From: Maribacter sp.
GTDB taxonomy: Bacteria; Bacteroidota; Bacteroidia; Flavobacteriales; Flavobacteriaceae
Direction: 5' to 3'
Length of the DNA: 64,000 nt
NCBI GenBank assembly: GCA_002749285.1
Contig: PDPR01000012.1
Coordinates: 89,690 to 153,689, forward strand
Within the stretch, counting starts at the first letter, position 1, and each line of letters opens with the position of its first letter. Below, in pieces: positions 1 through 9,600 of this stretch. The position numbers and the translations under genes were made by a program. The notes under the pieces are model-generated. The model saw only the letters and a program-made list of their open reading frames with translations, did not search any database and was not told the origin of the DNA.

Positions 1-1599
1 ATCGAGGAAATGCGTATAAGGTCCATGGAGAAGAAATGGGATGCCAAGGTGGGCGAACATTTTGGGAAGGAACTGGCAAAATTGCAACGTATGAATCCAC
101 AGGTTGCGGAATATTCCATACAACGGAATTATTTGGACCTGTTCTTGGAGCTGCCTTGGAATGAATACTCAGATGATAAGTTCGATTTGAAACGTGCCCA
201 AAAGATTTTGGATCGGGACCATTACGGCCTAGAGGATGTAAAGAAACGTATTATCGAATATTTGGCGGTTTTGAAATTGCGTAATGATATGAAGTCGCCC
301 ATACTTTGTTTGTATGGCCCTCCAGGTGTTGGTAAGACCTCATTGGGGAAATCGGTAGCCGAGGCCTTGGGTAGGGAATATGTGAGAATGTCTTTGGGAG
401 GTTTGCGCGACGAGGCAGAGATCAGGGGCCATCGTAAGACCTATATAGGTGCCATGCCCGGTAGAATTATCCAAAGCATCAAAAAAGCAGGGACTTCAAA
501 TCCTGTCTTTATTCTCGATGAAATCGATAAATTGGCCAGTAGCCATCAAGGGGATCCATCCTCGGCAATGCTCGAAGTGTTGGATCCAGAACAGAATAGT
601 GCGTTCCACGACAATTTCCTTGAAATGGGGTATGATCTTTCAAAGGTCATGTTCATTGCCACTGCTAATACTTTGTCGAGCATCCAACCTGCTTTGAGGG
701 ACCGTATGGAAATCATCAACGTCACAGGGTACACCATTGAGGAAAAGGTGGAGATAGCAAAAAGGCACTTGTTGCCCAAACAATTGAAAGAACATGGACT
801 TACTTCGAAAGACCTTAGGATAGGAAAGCCCCAAATGGAAAAAATCGTTGAGGGCCATACAAGGGAATCGGGGGTACGTGCCTTGGAGAAACAAATCGCA
901 AAAATGGTTCGTTATGCCGCGAAATCAATTGCTATTGGGGAGGAATACAATATAAAGATCAGTAATAACGATGTTCGGGAAATTCTTGGTCCGGCCCGAT
1001 TGGAAAGGGATAAATATGAGAATAATGATGTGGCCGGTGTGGTGACAGGATTGGCATGGACCAGCGTAGGCGGCGATATTCTTTTTATCGAATCGATCCT
1101 GTCAAAAGGCAAAGGAACCTTGAACATTACCGGGAACTTGGGTAAGGTAATGAAGGAATCGGCTACGATAGCCATGGAATATATAAAGTCGAATGCCGAA
1201 AGTTTTGGTATCGACCCATCGGTTTTTGCCAAATACAATGTGCATATCCATGTGCCCGAGGGGGCAACACCTAAAGACGGGCCAAGTGCCGGTATTACCA
1301 TGCTTACGTCGTTGGTGTCGTTGTTCACCCAGAAAAAAGTAAAGAAAAGTTTGGCGATGACAGGTGAGATTACCTTAAGGGGGAAAGTGCTTCCTGTAGG
1401 GGGTATCAAGGAAAAGATCCTTGCGGCAAAAAGGGCGCGGATCAAGGAGATCATCCTATGTGAGGAAAATAGAAAGGACATTATGGAAATAAAGGAGGAG
1501 TACCTTAAGGGGCTTACCTTTGATTATGTCACCGATATGAGCGAGGTTATCGACTTGGCGATTACAACACAGAAAGTAAAGAACGCAAAAAAACTCTAG
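1..1599 (+). CDS. lon: ATP-dependent protease Lon (5' end outside window)
   Basis: Cytoplasmic AAA+ serine protease that unfolds and degrades damaged and regulatory proteins. The reading frame is open from base 1, so the N-terminal substrate-binding domain lies upstream of the window. Counting from the Met at base 10, the Walker [10 protein letters not shown] is at residues 103-111, Walker B FILDEID at 167-173, and the protease domain carries the catalytic Ser in PKDGPSAG (S426) and Lys in GGIKEK (K469). These are 43 residues apart, as in E. coli Lon (S679/K722). All key residues are intact. It ends 38 nt before cmk. Identity is certain; only the start is missing. Confidence 0.97.
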   Translation: MEEMRIRSMEKKWDAKVGEHFGKELAKLQRMNPQVAEYSIQRNYLDLFLELPWNEYSDDKFDLKRAQKILDRDHYGLEDVKKRIIEYLAVLKLRNDMKSPILCLYGPPGVGKTSLGKSVAEALGREYVRMSLGGLRDEAEIRGHRKTYIGAMPGRIIQSIKKAGTSNPVFILDEIDKLASSHQGDPSSAMLEVLDPEQNSAFHDNFLEMGYDLSKVMFIATANTLSSIQPALRDRMEIINVTGYTIEEKVEIAKRHLLPKQLKEHGLTSKDLRIGKPQMEKIVEGHTRESGVRALEKQIAKMVRYAAKSIAIGEEYNIKISNNDVREILGPARLERDKYENNDVAGVVTGLAWTSVGGDILFIESILSKGKGTLNITGNLGKVMKESATIAMEYIKSNAESFGIDPSVFAKYNVHIHVPEGATPKDGPSAGITMLTSLVSLFTQKKVKKSLAMTGEITLRGKVLPVGGIKEKILAAKRARIKEIILCEENRKDIMEIKEEYLKGLTFDYVTDMSEVIDLAITTQKVKNAKKL

Positions 1600-1637
1600 T
1601 ATTTTAGGACATCCTTTTTTCTTTCTATTTTTAGTGT

Positions 1638-2345
1638 ATGGAAAAAATAACGATTGCCATTGACGGGTATTCATCAACTGGAAAAAGCACCATTGCCAAA
1701 CAATTGGCAAAGGCCCTTAACTATATTTATGTAGATACAGGGGCTATGTACAGGGCAGTTACCCTACATGCCATGCGGAATGGTTTTGTGGATGGGAATA
1801 CCTGTAATGTCGATGCATTGTTAGCTTCACTGGATGGGATTGAACTTCGGTTTGTCTATAATGACGCCTTGGGTTTTGCCGAAATGTATTTGGGCGATGA
1901 GAATGTAGAGCGTGAGATCAGGGCTATGGAAGTCTCGAAATTGGTGAGCAAGATAGCTGCCATTGAGGGAGTACGGCGGAAGTTGGTGTCCATTCAGCAA
2001 AAGATGGGTGGGGAAAAAGGTGTTGTAATGGACGGACGGGATATTGGTACCGTTGTGTTCCCCGATGCGGAATTAAAGATTTTCATGACAGCATCCCCCG
2101 AAAAACGAGCTACAAGACGGTATAGGGAATTGCTGGACAAAGGGGAGGATGTAGAATACAGTGAGGTGCTTAAGAATGTTGAACACCGCGATTATGTTGA
2201 TTCGCACCGTAAAGTATCACCTTTGAGAAGGGCAGGGGATGCCATTGTTTTCGATAATAGCGACATGGGTCTCGAAGATCAGTTCTCTAGGGTCTTGGGT
2301 TTTGCGAATAGGGTAATCGACAAACAAAAAAAAGACGTTCATTAG
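1638..2345 (+). CDS. cmk: cytidylate kinase
   Basis: Phosphorylates CMP and dCMP with ATP in pyrimidine nucleotide salvage. The 235-residue protein begins with a P-loop, IAIDGYSSTGKST (family form DGPSGTGKST), followed by YVDTGAMYR for substrate binding and MDGRDIGTVVFPDAELK in the C-terminal half, the hallmark of bacterial Cmk. Length matches the family. The ATG at 1638 follows lon by 38 nt with no terminator seen between them, so read-through from lon is possible. The stop codon lies inside the loop of the terminator hairpin. Confidence 0.95.
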   Translation: MEKITIAIDGYSSTGKSTIAKQLAKALNYIYVDTGAMYRAVTLHAMRNGFVDGNTCNVDALLASLDGIELRFVYNDALGFAEMYLGDENVEREIRAMEVSKLVSKIAAIEGVRRKLVSIQQKMGGEKGVVMDGRDIGTVVFPDAELKIFMTASPEKRATRRYRELLDKGEDVEYSEVLKNVEHRDYVDSHRKVSPLRRAGDAIVFDNSDMGLEDQFSRVLGFANRVIDKQKKDVH

Positions 2346-2356
2346 AACGTCTTTTT
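2327..2356. terminator. bidirectional terminator between cmk and the LysM gene
   Basis: A 12-bp perfect stem (2329-2340 with 2345-2356) with a 4-nt loop is flanked by A-runs on the left and T-runs on the right, so it can stop transcription from both converging genes. The cmk stop codon is in the loop. Confidence 0.8.
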
Positions 2357-2376
2357 CAATATATACTATTTTATTC

Positions 2377-2757
2377 TTATAGATTTGGAATGACCAAGAC
2401 CTGATCGGGATGGATTACATCCGGGTTCTTAAGGATATTGGTGTTCGCCTCGAAAATTTGTTTGTATTTCATGGGGTCGCCATAGTACTTCTTGGCGATC
2501 TTGCTCAAAGATTCCCCACTTTTCACAGTGTGTCTGTGGAATACCGATTCGTCGGCAACGATGATATTGGCTTTAATGTCAGAAGGATGCTCCCCACCTA
2601 TTTCCTTGATTTTATCCCATAAAAGGTTCTTCTCGTATTGGGTGCCTGCGGTACCTTTTATTTTTAATACACCATTCTCTTCGGTAACCTTACCGTCCTT
2701 GATCGATAATTCTTCGCCAAGGTCCAAAACGGGCTGGTATTTTACTTTAACACTCAT
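2377..2757 (-). CDS. BON/LysM domain protein (Kbp/YgaU-like)
   Basis: 126-residue protein: an N-terminal BON-like fold (about residues 10-70, ending KANIIVADES) and a C-terminal LysM domain (about 75-125, HTVKSGESLSKIAKKYYGD ... PDQVLVIPNL). This two-domain order and size match E. coli YgaU/Kbp, a cytoplasmic potassium-binding protein; LysM domains in general bind N-acetylglucosamine polymers. No signal peptide follows the chosen Met (MSVKVKYQ, start at 2757). A longer frame upstream to 2928 runs into low-quality sequence next to the IS4 remnant and is not believed. The family is clear; the cellular role is inferred. Confidence 0.85.
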   Translation of the reverse strand: MSVKVKYQPVLDLGEELSIKDGKVTEENGVLKIKGTAGTQYEKNLLWDKIKEIGGEHPSDIKANIIVADESVFHRHTVKSGESLSKIAKKYYGDPMKYKQIFEANTNILKNPDVIHPDQVLVIPNL

Positions 2758-2881
2758 AGTTGTAATTTGATTACGGTTAATATTTATTGGCGTAAAGGTA
2801 ACGATTTCTGTCCTAATTTTCGGGGGGGGGAACCAATAGCGACCCAAACGTTTAAAAAAGAGGGGGTTTTGTCCCTCAAGG

Positions 2882-3660
2882 TTACCTTTGTGGCGCAGCA
2901 CGAAAAACACCTTTCCCGGATACCTCAAGATCCAAAAGATCGGTTAAGCCGCACCAAAGCAACAAACATCGAAAAGGACCTGATAGTTGGTCTCGATGCT
3001 CTTTTGTCAATTTGCCAATGGCCAGTCCTTGCGTGATACAAGTAATGGTCTTCGCCCTGCCACTGTAAACCCTGATCCTTTGGGATGCTTGGGGCACCTT
3101 CAAGACCTACTTCAGTTTATCGGAACAAAAACAGGGGTCGGGGGCTTTTTAGGGATTGCTATTACTTTCTGTTGGAAGGTATGGGACAGCAAGTTCAAAT
3201 GAAACGCACTAAATTCAAAATCAAGTCAAAAATACTTTTGTTGGATGCGACAACAATAAGTCTTTGTTTGGGCCTGTTCGATCGGGCAGGACACAAAACC
3301 AGGAAAGTAGCCGTGAAAATGCATACCCTTCTTGATTATGATGTGTGTGGATGTAACCGGTGGTAAAACAGCGGATAACAAAGGAACTTACGATATACCT
3401 CTGTCAAAAGGCAGCGTTATTGTTGCCGATAGGGGCCTTGCAATGTTGAATATTCGGGACAGTAGCCAAGTTTGTTTTGTCGTTGGGCACAAAGACAATA
3501 TAAGACCTAGGACCATAAAAGAATTGGAACCCCCGGAAGAACGTCATCAACACGTACTGAAGGTGAGGTCATTAAGCCTATAGGTGCTGAAACAAAAGGG
3601 CAACCACCACCAGATAAATACATACATAGGGTTCTTTTTTGAAAAAACGATTACATAGAG
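2882..3660 (+). pseudogene. decayed IS4-family transposase
   Basis: Fragments of one DDE transposase appear in order but in different frames: LVSMLFCQFANGQSLRD near 2981, LLLDATTISLCLGLFDRAG near 3240 (first catalytic Asp), KTADNKGTYDIPLSKGSVIVADRG near 3370-3430 (second Asp), then IGAETKG near 3580. Stops and frameshifts separate all of them. The pattern is that of Bacteroidota IS4-type elements with an N-terminal DUF4372-like region. I could not define terminal inverted repeats, so the limits are approximate. This fills the long gap between the LysM gene and rpsA. Confidence 0.8.
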
Positions 3661-3769
3661 GATGAAACCAGTAAAATGAATAGGATCGGTGTGCCTGAAA
3701 ATTATTTAGGACAGGATTAGGGGAAAACAAGGAATACTGTATTGTAAATCGATTATAGTGCCCTAGTTG

Positions 3770-3800
3770 TTTGTAAATACATAATAAAATCGTAGTTTTG
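3770..3800 (+). promoter_or_regulatory. rpsA promoter (TTTG-N19-TAGTTTTG)
   Basis: TTTG at 3770-3773 and TAGTTTTG at 3793-3800 with a 19-nt spacer match the Bacteroidota consensus exactly. Predicted transcription start is about 3807, giving a 5' leader of about 112 nt before the rpsA ATG. Confidence 0.8.
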
Positions 3801-3919
3801 CACTCCTTTTTTACAGAGAATCAAGAGGAAAGGGGGGTAAAATAAAAGATCGTATTAACATCTTCTGTAGTAATTGTTTAACTCTTGTGGCACTATGGAA
3901 TACAAATTTAAATCAGCAA

Positions 3920-5764
3920 ATGGCTGAAGAAGAAACAACAAAACCAGTAGAGGAAGCGGTAGAGGCTACTCCGGGAACAGAAACAAAGGTGGAGACACCT
4001 GTACAGGATCCAAAGGAATTTTTGGAAAATTTTGATTGGGAAAAGTACGAACAAGGTATTGAACGTGTTGATGACTCCAAACTCCAGGAGTTTGAGACAT
4101 TGGTCGCCGAAAACTTTGTCGATACGGCAGATGAAGATGTTGTACAGGGTACCGTAGTGTACTTGACCGATAGGGAGGCTATTATCGATATCAATGCAAA
4201 ATCGGAAGGTGTTATCTCCTTGAACGAATTCCGTTACAACCCAGACCTGAAAGTAGGTGACAAGGTAGAGGTGTTGATCGATATCCGTGAGGATAAAAGT
4301 GGCCAATTGGTACTTTCCCACAGAAAGGCCAGGACCATTATGGCTTGGGACAGGGTGAATGCCGCACATGATAAGGAAGAAATTGTCAGTGGTTTCGTTA
4401 AATGTAGGACCAAAGGTGGTATGATCGTCGATGTATTCGGTATAGAGGCTTTCTTGCCAGGTTCGCAGATCGATGTTAAACCGATTAGGGATTACGATCA
4501 GTATGTAAATAAAACTATGGAATTCAAGGTGGTCAAGATCAACCACGAGTTCAAAAACGTAGTGGTTTCGCATAAGGCACTTATCGAGGCCGATATCGAA
4601 GAACAGAAAAAAGAGATCATCAGCCAGTTGGAAAAAGGACAGGTACTTGAAGGTGTTGTCAAGAACATTACTTCTTACGGAGTCTTTATCGATCTTGGTG
4701 GTGTTGATGGTCTGGTACATATTACCGACCTTTCCTGGAGCAGGATCAACCATCCGAACGAGGTTGTTGAACTAGATCAGAAACTGAACGTTGTTATCTT
4801 GGATTTTGATGAGAACAAATCAAGGATCCAGTTGGGTCTTAAGCAATTGGAAAAACATCCTTGGGATGCCTTGAGCGAGGATATCAAAATTGGCGACAAG
4901 GTCAAAGGTAAGGTTGTTGTTATAGCCGACTATGGTGCATTCATCGAAGTTGTGGAAGGTGTGGAAGGATTGATCCACGTTTCCGAAATGTCATGGTCGA
5001 CCCACTTACGTTCTGCACAGGACTTCGTGAAAGTCGGTGATGAAGTAGAGGCTGTGGTATTGACATTGGATAGGGAAGATCGTAAAATGTCCTTGGGCAT
5101 AAAACAATTGACCCCGGACCCATGGACCGATATTACCACCAAATACCCTGTAGGATCTAGGCATAAGGGAATCGTTAGGAACTTTACCAATTTCGGTGTA
5201 TTCCTGGAATTGGAAGAAGGAATCGACGGTTTGATCTATATTTCGGATCTTTCATGGACCAAGAAGATCAAACACCCATCGGAATTTGTGGCTGTAGGCG
5301 ACACTTTGGAAGTGGAGGTATTGGAATTGGATGTTGAAGGACGTAAATTAAGTTTAGGTCACAAACAGACTACCGAGAACCCATGGGACAAACATGAAAC
5401 CGAATTTGCTGTTGGCACCATCCATAAGGCGGCCATCACCGATATCGTAGATAAAGGTGCAACGATTGACTTTAATGAGGATATCACTGCATTTGTCCCA
5501 CAGCGTCATTTGGAAAAAGAGGATGGTAAGAAATTAGGCAAGGGCGAAGAAGCGGAATTCAAGATCATTGAGTTCAATAAAGACTTTAAGCGTGTTGTAG
5601 CCAGCCATACCGCTATCTTTAGGGAAGAAGAGCAACGTAATGTAAAATCCGCGGCCAAAAGGGCAGCGGCCAGTGCCGATGAGGCTAAACCTACTTTAGG
5701 GGATGCTAATGAGGCATTACAGGCGTTGAAAGATAAGATGGAAGCTAATTCAAAGAAGAAATAA
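3920..5764 (+). CDS. rpsA: 30S ribosomal protein S1
   Basis: Ribosomal protein that helps bind and unfold mRNA on the 30S subunit. Six S1/OB-fold repeats are visible, each ending in a VxSHK/LGxKQ-type motif, spanning about residues 75-135, 154-219, 241-307, 326-394, 413-481 and 497-564 of the 614-residue product. An acidic N-terminal tail (MAEEETTKPVEEAVE) and a Lys/Ala-rich C-terminal tail flank them. The frame opens at 3887, but the ATG at 3920 gives the usual MAEEE start and is preferred. A consensus promoter and a strong terminator make this a single-gene unit. Confidence 0.95.
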   Translation: MAEEETTKPVEEAVEATPGTETKVETPVQDPKEFLENFDWEKYEQGIERVDDSKLQEFETLVAENFVDTADEDVVQGTVVYLTDREAIIDINAKSEGVISLNEFRYNPDLKVGDKVEVLIDIREDKSGQLVLSHRKARTIMAWDRVNAAHDKEEIVSGFVKCRTKGGMIVDVFGIEAFLPGSQIDVKPIRDYDQYVNKTMEFKVVKINHEFKNVVVSHKALIEADIEEQKKEIISQLEKGQVLEGVVKNITSYGVFIDLGGVDGLVHITDLSWSRINHPNEVVELDQKLNVVILDFDENKSRIQLGLKQLEKHPWDALSEDIKIGDKVKGKVVVIADYGAFIEVVEGVEGLIHVSEMSWSTHLRSAQDFVKVGDEVEAVVLTLDREDRKMSLGIKQLTPDPWTDITTKYPVGSRHKGIVRNFTNFGVFLELEEGIDGLIYISDLSWTKKIKHPSEFVAVGDTLEVEVLELDVEGRKLSLGHKQTTENPWDKHETEFAVGTIHKAAITDIVDKGATIDFNEDITAFVPQRHLEKEDGKKLGKGEEAEFKIIEFNKDFKRVVASHTAIFREEEQRNVKSAAKRAAASADEAKPTLGDANEALQALKDKMEANSKKK

Positions 5765-5803
5765 GCTTCTGTTTAATAGGTTTTCCTATATAAAATGGGA
5801 ATC

Positions 5804-5836
5804 AAAAAGCCCTGACTATCCGGTCAGGGCTTTTTT
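5804..5836 (+). terminator. rpsA terminator
   Basis: Perfect 13-bp stem (5804-5816 with 5823-5835), 6-nt loop, followed by a T-run, 40 nt after the rpsA stop. Confidence 0.85.
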
Positions 5837-5874
5837 GTTTGCCCTATGGTCAATGGATATTTGTAATAATTCCC

Positions 5875-5882
5875 TATTTTTG
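5875..5882 (+). promoter_or_regulatory. putative -7 box of pyrR-pyrB
   Basis: TATTTTTG matches TAnnTTTG and sits 26 nt before the pyrR ATG. No convincing -33 TTTG is seen at the right distance. No PyrR-type anti-terminator structure was recognised in the short leader. Confidence 0.45.
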
Positions 5883-5908
5883 TCAAACAAAAGTGTTGCT
5901 GGCCTATT

Positions 5909-6448
5909 ATGAGTCAAAAAGTACTACTCTCCTCAAAAGAAATCAATATCATCTTACATAGATTGGCTTGCCAATTGCTTGAAAACCACCTTGATTTTTC
6001 CGATACGGTACTGATCGGGATGCAGCCTAGGGGAAGGTTCGTAGCCGAAAGGCTCACCAAGATCCTTAAAGAGGAATATAAAGTAAAACATATTGATGTC
6101 GGATTCCTGGACATAACCTTTTATAGGGACGACTTTAGGAGGGGGGATAAGCCCCTGGAGGCCAACCAGACCAACATAGATTTTTTGGTAGAGGGCAAGA
6201 AAGTGGTCTTGGTCGATGATGTGCTGTATACCGGCAGAAGTATCCGGGCGGCCCTGACCGCCATCCAGTCTTTTGGGCGACCTTCCGAAATAGAGCTATT
6301 GACCCTGATAGATAGGCGGTTCAGTAGGCACTTACCCATACAGCCAACTTATAGGGGGCGGCAGGTAGATGCCATAAACAATGAAAGGGTTGTTGTACTC
6401 TGGGAAGGGAACGATGGTAAAGATGAAATTTATCTGATAAATAAATAA
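5909..6448 (+). CDS. pyrR: PyrR-type phosphoribosyltransferase
   Basis: Type I phosphoribosyltransferase of the PyrR family, 179 residues. In Firmicutes PyrR is a uracil phosphoribosyltransferase that also regulates pyr mRNA by attenuation. The PRPP-binding loop VVLVDDVLYTGRSIRAAL is at about residues 98-115, and GMQPRGRFVAERL near 37-49 is typical of the family. It is followed by pyrB after only 3 nt, the standard pyrR-pyrB pairing. With a leader of roughly 20 nt there is no room for a classical attenuator upstream, so any regulation must act elsewhere or the protein is mainly enzymatic (inference). Confidence 0.93.
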   Translation: MSQKVLLSSKEINIILHRLACQLLENHLDFSDTVLIGMQPRGRFVAERLTKILKEEYKVKHIDVGFLDITFYRDDFRRGDKPLEANQTNIDFLVEGKKVVLVDDVLYTGRSIRAALTAIQSFGRPSEIELLTLIDRRFSRHLPIQPTYRGRQVDAINNERVVVLWEGNDGKDEIYLINK

Positions 6449-6451
6449 GCA

Positions 6452-7387
6452 ATGGCCGAACTGAGTGTAGATCACTTACTGGGTATCAAATATATCAATG
6501 AAAAGGATATTCAGCTCATTTTTGAAACCGCCGATCAATTCAAGGAGGTAATCAACCGACCTATTAAGAAGGTTCCTTCGCTACGGGACATTACTATAGC
6601 CAATATATTTTTTGAAAATAGTACAAGGACAAAATTATCGTTCGAGCTGGCAGAAAAACGACTCTCCGCGGATGTCATAAACTTTTCCGCAGGCCAATCT
6701 TCTGTAAAGAAGGGGGAGACCTTGATCGATACCGTGAACAATATCCTATCCATGAAAGTGGATATGGTGGTCATGAGGCATCCCAATCCCGGGGCGGGCA
6801 TATTCCTGTCGAAACATGTCAAGGCGGCCATAGTGAATGCTGGTGACGGGGCACATGAACACCCTACACAGGCTTTGTTGGATTCTTTTTCGATTCGTGA
6901 AAGATTGGGGGATGTAGCAGGGAAAAAAGTAGTCATCGTTGGTGATATCCTGCATTCCAGGGTAGCTCTTTCCAATATATTCGCACTGAAACTGCAAGGG
7001 GCCCAGGTAAAGGTGTGTGGGCCAAGGACATTGATGCCCAAGCATATAGGGTCTTTAGGTGTTGAGGTGGAGACCGATTTGGTCAAAGCCTTGAATTGGT
7101 GCGATGTCGCCAATATGCTTCGTATACAAAATGAACGTTTGGATATTAGCTATTTTCCAACGACAAGGGAGTACACCCAACAATTCGGGGTGAATAAGGC
7201 CTTACTCGATTCATTGGACAAGGAAATCGTTATCATGCACCCTGGCCCCATAAATCGCGGTGTTGAGGTTACAAGTGATGTTGCTGATTCAAAACAATCC
7301 ATTATCCTGGACCAGGTCGAAAATGGGGTTGCTATACGTATGGCCGTGATTTATTTATTGGCCTCAAAAATAAAACAACACCTATGA
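6452..7387 (+). CDS. pyrB: aspartate carbamoyltransferase catalytic chain
   Basis: Condenses carbamoyl phosphate and aspartate to carbamoyl aspartate, the committed step of pyrimidine synthesis. The 311-residue length is normal. The carbamoyl-phosphate loop FFENSTRTKLSFELAEKRL is at about residues 53-71, followed by HPTQALLDSFSIRE in the middle and HPGPINRGVEV near the C-terminus, all active-site motifs. It starts 3 nt after pyrR and its last 4 nt overlap the next gene (ATGA), so the three are translationally coupled. No regulatory chain (pyrI) is present next to it. Confidence 0.96.
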   Translation: MAELSVDHLLGIKYINEKDIQLIFETADQFKEVINRPIKKVPSLRDITIANIFFENSTRTKLSFELAEKRLSADVINFSAGQSSVKKGETLIDTVNNILSMKVDMVVMRHPNPGAGIFLSKHVKAAIVNAGDGAHEHPTQALLDSFSIRERLGDVAGKKVVIVGDILHSRVALSNIFALKLQGAQVKVCGPRTLMPKHIGSLGVEVETDLVKALNWCDVANMLRIQNERLDISYFPTTREYTQQFGVNKALLDSLDKEIVIMHPGPINRGVEVTSDVADSKQSIILDQVENGVAIRMAVIYLLASKIKQHL

Positions 7388-7716
7388 TATTCGATAAAGA
7401 GGGCACCACTACGATCGTATTCCAAGAGAACATCTCGATCCAGGATTTTTTAAAGAACCTTGAATCGGGTTATGACAAGATAAAAAATGATAATATCATT
7501 CTTAACCTGTCCCCATTCCCAAAGCTTTCTTCTGGTGATATCTTGGAATTCCTGCCTATTTCGAACCGGCATAGGGAGATGCATAGATCATTTGTGTTGG
7601 TAACCGGGAAAGTGTCTTTCGATGAAGTTCCCGAAAGGTTATATGTGGTGCCCACCATACAGGAAGCCATGGATATTATTGAAATGGAAGAGATAGAAAG
7701 GGATCTTGGTCTCTGA
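7384..7716 (+). CDS. conserved small protein between pyrB and rnz
   Basis: A 110-residue soluble protein without signal peptide or membrane segment. Its start overlaps the pyrB stop by 4 nt (ATGA), which makes expression with pyrB very likely. The sequence has an alternating beta/alpha look (IILNLSPFPKLSSGDILEFLPISNRHR, then RSFVLVTGKV, then TIQEAMDIIEMEEIERDLG) that resembles STAS/SpoIIAA-like folds; this is an impression, not a proven assignment. In related genomes such a gene commonly precedes ribonuclease Z and may carry that name by carry-over, but it has no metallo-beta-lactamase motif. Function unknown. Confidence 0.75.
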   Translation: MIFDKEGTTTIVFQENISIQDFLKNLESGYDKIKNDNIILNLSPFPKLSSGDILEFLPISNRHREMHRSFVLVTGKVSFDEVPERLYVVPTIQEAMDIIEMEEIERDLGL

Positions 7717-7790
7717 AAACCCATGATGGAAAATGATTTCTGGATAGGGTCTTGCCATTTCCGATCGTTAATTTTTTAATTTCCGTTTTC

Positions 7791-8696
7791 ATGAAACTAC
7801 AGATTCTGGGGTGCTATGCAGCGACCCCACGTACGTTGACAAATCCGACTTCACAAGTGTTGGAGATCAGGAACCATATGTTCCTGGTCGATTGTGGGGA
7901 GGGTACACAACTGCAATTACGTAAGCATAAGATCAAATTCTCCAGGATCAACCATATTTTCATTTCACACCTACACGGCGATCATTTTTTCGGGTTGCCG
8001 GGGTTGGTTTCCACTTTTCGACTTTTGGGACGTGACAAGGAGTTGCATATCTATGGGCCTAAAGGAATCAAGGAAGCGATTACACTACTGTTGAAATTGG
8101 GCGACTCATGGACGAATTACCCTTTACTGTTCCATGAATTGATTTCAAAAGAGCCCGAACTCCTTTTTGAGGACCATAAAATAACGGTTGAAACCATTCC
8201 GTTGAACCACAGGGTGTATACCAACGGCTTTCTCTTTAAGGAGAAGTTGAGGGAAAGAAAGCTCGATGTAGAGGCTGTTGCCCAATACAAAATAGACAAG
8301 TGTTATTTTCAGAACATAAAAAACGGAATGGATATCACCTTGGATGATGGTACGCAGTTGCCTAATAATATACTCACATTTGACCCCCCTAGGCCCAAAA
8401 GCTATGCATTCTGTAGTGATACAAGTTACTTTCCCAAGATTATCGGGCAGATACAGGAAGTTGACGTTCTGTACCACGAGTCCACCTTTTTGGAATCCGA
8501 GGCACATTTATCGCAAAGAACCAAGCATACAACGGCCAAGGAAGCTGCAACGATCGCCAAGAAAGCCAATGTGGGTATGCTGATCTTGGGACACTATTCC
8601 ACACGGTATAAGTCCATTGACCTTTTTAGGGAAGAAGCTATGGGGGTTTTCCCCAACGTGGCTTTGGCCGATGATGGGAAGGTATTCGAGATGTAA
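7791..8696 (+). CDS. rnz: ribonuclease Z
   Basis: Metallo-beta-lactamase-fold endonuclease that trims tRNA 3' trailers. From the Met at 7791 (MKLQILGCYAATPRTLTNPTS, the normal N-terminus) the product has 301 residues, the usual bacterial length. The zinc motif HLHGDH is at residues 60-65; FCSDTSYF and the LGHYSTRYK segment near the C-terminus supply further metal and tRNA-contact positions. The frame extends upstream to 7752, but the extra residues are not family-like. It follows the small gene by 74 nt and is probably the last gene of the pyrR transcript. Confidence 0.95.
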   Translation: MKLQILGCYAATPRTLTNPTSQVLEIRNHMFLVDCGEGTQLQLRKHKIKFSRINHIFISHLHGDHFFGLPGLVSTFRLLGRDKELHIYGPKGIKEAITLLLKLGDSWTNYPLLFHELISKEPELLFEDHKITVETIPLNHRVYTNGFLFKEKLRERKLDVEAVAQYKIDKCYFQNIKNGMDITLDDGTQLPNNILTFDPPRPKSYAFCSDTSYFPKIIGQIQEVDVLYHESTFLESEAHLSQRTKHTTAKEAATIAKKANVGMLILGHYSTRYKSIDLFREEAMGVFPNVALADDGKVFEM

Positions 8697-8871
8697 TCGC
8701 ACGATTGTGATAATAGGGCCTATCCGCAGAACCTGTTATGTGGGCCAAGCTCTTTTCGATTTCCCTTACCCCACTGTGTTTTGTCATTGTTGGTAATAAA
8801 TACATTGGAAACCTTCCCTTTTGCCTATCTTTTAAAGAACTTTGTATATATTGGTTTCAGATTACAGTACA

Positions 8872-9519
8872 ATGGAAAAAGATTTAAGCAACTATAGAAA
8901 ATCCTACGGGAAAAGTGCCCTTATAGAAGATGCCATATCCGACAACCCCATGGAGTTGTTCCAAAAATGGTTTTATGAAGTAGAGGCTTCCGATACGGTC
9001 GAGGAGGCCAATTCGATGACTCTTTCGACAATCGGACTTGACGGTTATCCCAAAAGCCGGGTCGTTCTTTTAAAACGGTATACTTACGAGGGTTTCATCT
9101 TCTATACGAACTATGAAAGTGAAAAAGGTAAGGCCATTGCCGAAGACCCACATGTCTGCCTTTCCTTTTTTTGGCATTCCATGGAGCGTCAAGTGATTAT
9201 CAAAGGGACTGCCGAGAAAATCCCAGGGAACTTATCCGATGGTTATTTTGAATCCCGGCCCGATGGAAGTAAGTTGGGGGCCATTGTTTCCGATCAAAGT
9301 AGGGTCATAGCTTCGAGGGAGGTTTTGGAAGAAAACCTAAAGAAGTTGGAGGCACAATACGAAGGCAAGGATATTCCACGTCCCGAGTATTGGGGTGGGT
9401 ATCTGGTACGCCCCATATCCATGGAGTTTTGGCAAGGCCGGCCTAACCGGTTGCACGATAGGATCCGGTTTTCGTTGCAGGATGATTTTGATTGGAAGAT
9501 CGAACGTCTGGCCCCATAA
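8872..9519 (+). CDS. pdxH: pyridoxamine/pyridoxine 5'-phosphate oxidase
   Basis: FMN enzyme that makes pyridoxal 5'-phosphate in vitamin B6 synthesis and salvage. The start at 8872 gives MEKDLSNYRKSYGKSAL and 215 residues, matching the family; the frame opens 30 nt earlier. FMN-binding RVVLLKRY and FFWHSMERQV, and the C-terminal signature WQGRPNRLHDRIRF, are all present, and the protein ends IERLAP as in other PdxH. It stands alone, with 175 nt upstream after rnz and 81 nt before sixA. Confidence 0.96.
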   Translation: MEKDLSNYRKSYGKSALIEDAISDNPMELFQKWFYEVEASDTVEEANSMTLSTIGLDGYPKSRVVLLKRYTYEGFIFYTNYESEKGKAIAEDPHVCLSFFWHSMERQVIIKGTAEKIPGNLSDGYFESRPDGSKLGAIVSDQSRVIASREVLEENLKKLEAQYEGKDIPRPEYWGGYLVRPISMEFWQGRPNRLHDRIRFSLQDDFDWKIERLAP

Positions 9520-9548
9520 TCCTTATATCGCCTTGATTTTTCAGGGGT

Positions 9549-9556
9549 TACTTTTG
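9549..9556 (+). promoter_or_regulatory. putative -7 box of sixA-ppk1
   Basis: TACTTTTG matches TAnnTTTG, 44 nt before the sixA start. No -33 match at the right spacing. Confidence 0.4.
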
Positions 9557-9600
9557 TTGGTTTTTTAATTTTACTGGATCCAATTAAATCGAATAGGTAG

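Noticed and set aside
2815..2835. G-run near 2821
   Set aside because: A homopolymer in decayed IS4 flank; no quadruplex pattern.
3908..4753. A 281-residue minus-strand frame inside rpsA
   Set aside because: Antisense shadow of the S1 repeats with low-complexity translation.
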